Under the pieces are notes generated by a model that did not search any database, was not told the origin of the DNA, and worked only from the letters and a program-made list of their open reading frames with translations. Below are positions 62,557 to 64,000 of a DNA stretch of 64,000 nucleotides, one piece after another. A program made the translations under genes and the position numbers. Numbering within the stretch: position 1 is the stretch's first letter; every line of letters begins with the position of its first letter. The stretch is from an uncultured bacterium (GTDB taxonomy: Bacteria > Bacillota_I > Bacilli_A > RFN20 > CAG-826), in the NCBI GenBank assembly GCA_949297445.1, contig CASFSS010000017.1, positions 1 through 64,000 of the forward strand, in the 5' to 3' direction.

Positions 62557-64000
62557 TTAGTTTTTCATGGCGACTTGTTTATTTATCATGTTGATAAATT
62601 CATCAATGGTTACAGTAACTTGTTCTTTTTCGCCATATTTTCGGTAAGTAACTGTTTTTTCATCGCGTTCTTTATCACCAACAACAATTGAATAAGGATA
62701 TTTTTGTATTTGGGCATTTCTTAGGCGATAGCCAAGTTTTTCTTCGCTATTATCGATGATAACACGCATGTTATGAACTTCAAATAGCTCTTGCAATTGC
62801 TTCGCGTATGCTAGATGTTCACTTTCTAAAACCGGCAAGATTGCAACTTGAATAGGTGCTAGCCAAGTTGGGAAAGCACCTCCATAATTTTCAATTATAA
62901 TCGCCATAAAGCGTTCTAATGAACCTAAGCAAGCACGGTGTAGCATAATTGGTCGCACCTTCTCGCCTTTTTCATTGATGTAAGTAACGTCAAATCTTTC
63001 TGGCAAATTCATATCTAATTGGATGGTGCCACATTGCCAAATTCTTCCCATTGAATCGCGTAATTTAAAGTCGAGTTTTGGACCGTAGAATGCGCCATCG
63101 CCAGGATTTATCTTAAATTCTTTCCCAGATTTATGACATGCTTCTTCCAAAATGGCTTCTGCTTTGTCCCATATATTAATATCCCCAATATATCCTTCTT
63201 CGGGACGTGTGGATAGTTCGATGCTATAGTCAAGATGAAAAACGCTATACATTTCATCAAAGAATTTTAATAAGGTGCCGATTTCGTCAACCAGCTGATC
63301 TTCGCGACAAAAAATGTGTGCATCATCCTGACTGAAGGCACGCACTCTTAATAATCCATTAAGAGCGCCACTAGCTTCGTGACGGTGGACATGGCCAATT
63401 TCAGCGAGACGGATTGGCAAATCGCGATATGAATGAAGACTATTTTTATAGACAAGAATCGAACCCGGGCAGTTCATCGGTTTTACCGCAAAGTCACGTT
63501 CGTCAATTTTTAAGGTATACATGTTGTTGCGATAGTGGTCCCAGTGACCAGAAATTTCCCAAAGTTCTCGAGAAAGAATTGTCGGCGTTTCAATCAATTG
63601 ATAATTATATTTTTTATGTTGAGCACGCCAATAATCCAAAATATTATTCTTCAATGTGACGCCATTAGGAAGATAGAAAGGAAAGCCTGGACCATATTCG
63701 CTTAACATAAATAAACCAAGTTGTTTGCCTAATAAGCGGTGGTCTCTTTTTTTACGTTCTTCTAATATTTGTAAGTGCTTTTTCAATTCTTCGTCGCTAA
63801 ACCAACTCGTTCCGTAGATACGAGTTAACATTTTATTTTTTGAATCACCGCGCCAATACGCGCCTGCTAAACTTAAAAGTTTAAAGTGTTTTAATAAACT
63901 TGTATTGAGCAAGTGTGGTCCAGCACATAAATCGACAAAATCTCCTTGCGAAAATATTGTAATGTCTCCATCTAAATCGTTAATTAATTCAACTTTATAC
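62557..64000 (-). CDS. thrS: Threonyl-tRNA synthetase (N-terminus outside the window)
   Basis: Class II synthetase charging tRNA-Thr. The reading frame is open to the window edge: the residues before position 63912 read DITIFSQGDFVDLCAGPH, part of the second (editing) domain, so the TTG at 63912 is internal and not a start. The catalytic core has AVKPMNCPGS (zinc Cys), motif 2 with HVHRHEASGAL, FSQDDAHIF (zinc His), MLHRACLGSLERF (zinc His, motif 3), and then the anticodon-binding domain VGDKERDEKTVTYR. The TGS domain and start lie beyond 64000. Confidence 0.96.
   Translation of the reverse strand, partial: YKVELINDLDGDITIFSQGDFVDLCAGPHLLNTSLLKHFKLLSLAGAYWRGDSKNKMLTRIYGTSWFSDEELKKHLQILEERKKRDHRLLGKQLGLFMLSEYGPGFPFYLPNGVTLKNNILDYWRAQHKKYNYQLIETPTILSRELWEISGHWDHYRNNMYTLKIDERDFAVKPMNCPGSILVYKNSLHSYRDLPIRLAEIGHVHRHEASGALNGLLRVRAFSQDDAHIFCREDQLVDEIGTLLKFFDEMYSVFHLDYSIELSTRPEEGYIGDINIWDKAEAILEEACHKSGKEFKINPGDGAFYGPKLDFKLRDSMGRIWQCGTIQLDMNLPERFDVTYINEKGEKVRPIMLHRACLGSLERFMAIIIENYGGAFPTWLAPIQVAILPVLESEHLAYAKQLQELFEVHNMRVIIDNSEEKLGYRLRNAQIQKYPYSIVVGDKERDEKTVTYRKYGEKEQVTVTIDEFINMINKQVAMKN

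Overview
The window is a gene-dense, visibly AT-rich chromosomal segment of a low-GC member of the Bacillota. It looks like a small-genome lineage close to Mollicutes or Erysipelotrichia that keeps the standard code: TGA ends many genes, often in ATGA overlaps, and Trp is TGG. Supporting traits are a complete F-type ATP synthase operon, ezrA-iscS-thiI, a CcpA-like regulator next to tyrS and rpsD, the infC-rpmI-rplT set, a gmk-priA-rsmB-rlmN-prpC-pknB-rsgA-rpe core cluster, and seven lipoproteins with Gram-positive-style lipoboxes. I see no insertion sequence, prophage, CRISPR array, rRNA gene or replication origin. Only the first 460 bases lack protein genes for more than 300 bases; they hold the 3' part of a structured RNA, a terminator, AT-rich filler, a tRNA-like remnant and tRNA-Gly.

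Layout. 1-2.5 kb: RNA genes, then trxA, a TraX-like protein and a CPBP protease on the minus strand. 2.5-7.1 kb: yigZ, pepP, glpK and an unknown gene. 7.1-10.7 kb: a TGS-kinase facing a nicotinamidase-like hydrolase and PPi-dependent phosphofructokinase, with a cre-like site between them. 10.7-17.5 kb: atpIBEFHAGDC. 17.5-22.4 kb: a thioredoxin-like lipoprotein, ppa, surE, a choline-kinase-like gene, trmL and rqcH. 22.4-31.9 kb: the gmk to rpe cluster. 31.9-41.3 kb: a surface-lipoprotein island of four minus-strand genes and one large plus-strand gene. 41.4-42.2 kb: rpmB and a PH-like membrane protein. 42.4-48.5 kb: glgC-glgD-glgA-leuS. 48.5-53.1 kb: coaX, pepV, trmB, ytpR and a nicotinate phosphoribosyltransferase. 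53.2-57.0 kb: ccpA-like, tyrS, a lipoprotein and rpsD with its leader. 57.2-61.2 kb: ezrA-iscS-thiI. 61.2-64 kb: rplT, rpmI, infC and the 3' part of thrS.

The genes describe a fermentative, glycogen-storing cell that salvages NAD precursors (nicotinamidase plus nicotinate phosphoribosyltransferase), uses pyrophosphate as an energy currency (PPi-phosphofructokinase, with a soluble pyrophosphatase also present), and carries an ATP synthase whose c subunit has the Na+-type ligand signature.

The most unusual points are these. (1) In the core cluster, both RsmB (16S rRNA m5C methyltransferase) and RsgA (30S-assembly GTPase) are full, uninterrupted genes that have lost every catalytic motif I can align, yet keep their accessory domains, around an intact RlmN, phosphatase and kinase. 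(2) Several operon-first genes have a -10 box ending 6-9 bases before the start codon, the geometry of leaderless or nearly leaderless mRNAs. (3) The divergent start codons of trmL and a choline-kinase-like gene are only 23 bp apart and share a 14-bp palindrome carrying TATAAT on both strands. (4) infC appears to start at an AUA codon behind an attenuator-like leader. These are reading-based inferences; the tests that would decide them are listed with each finding.
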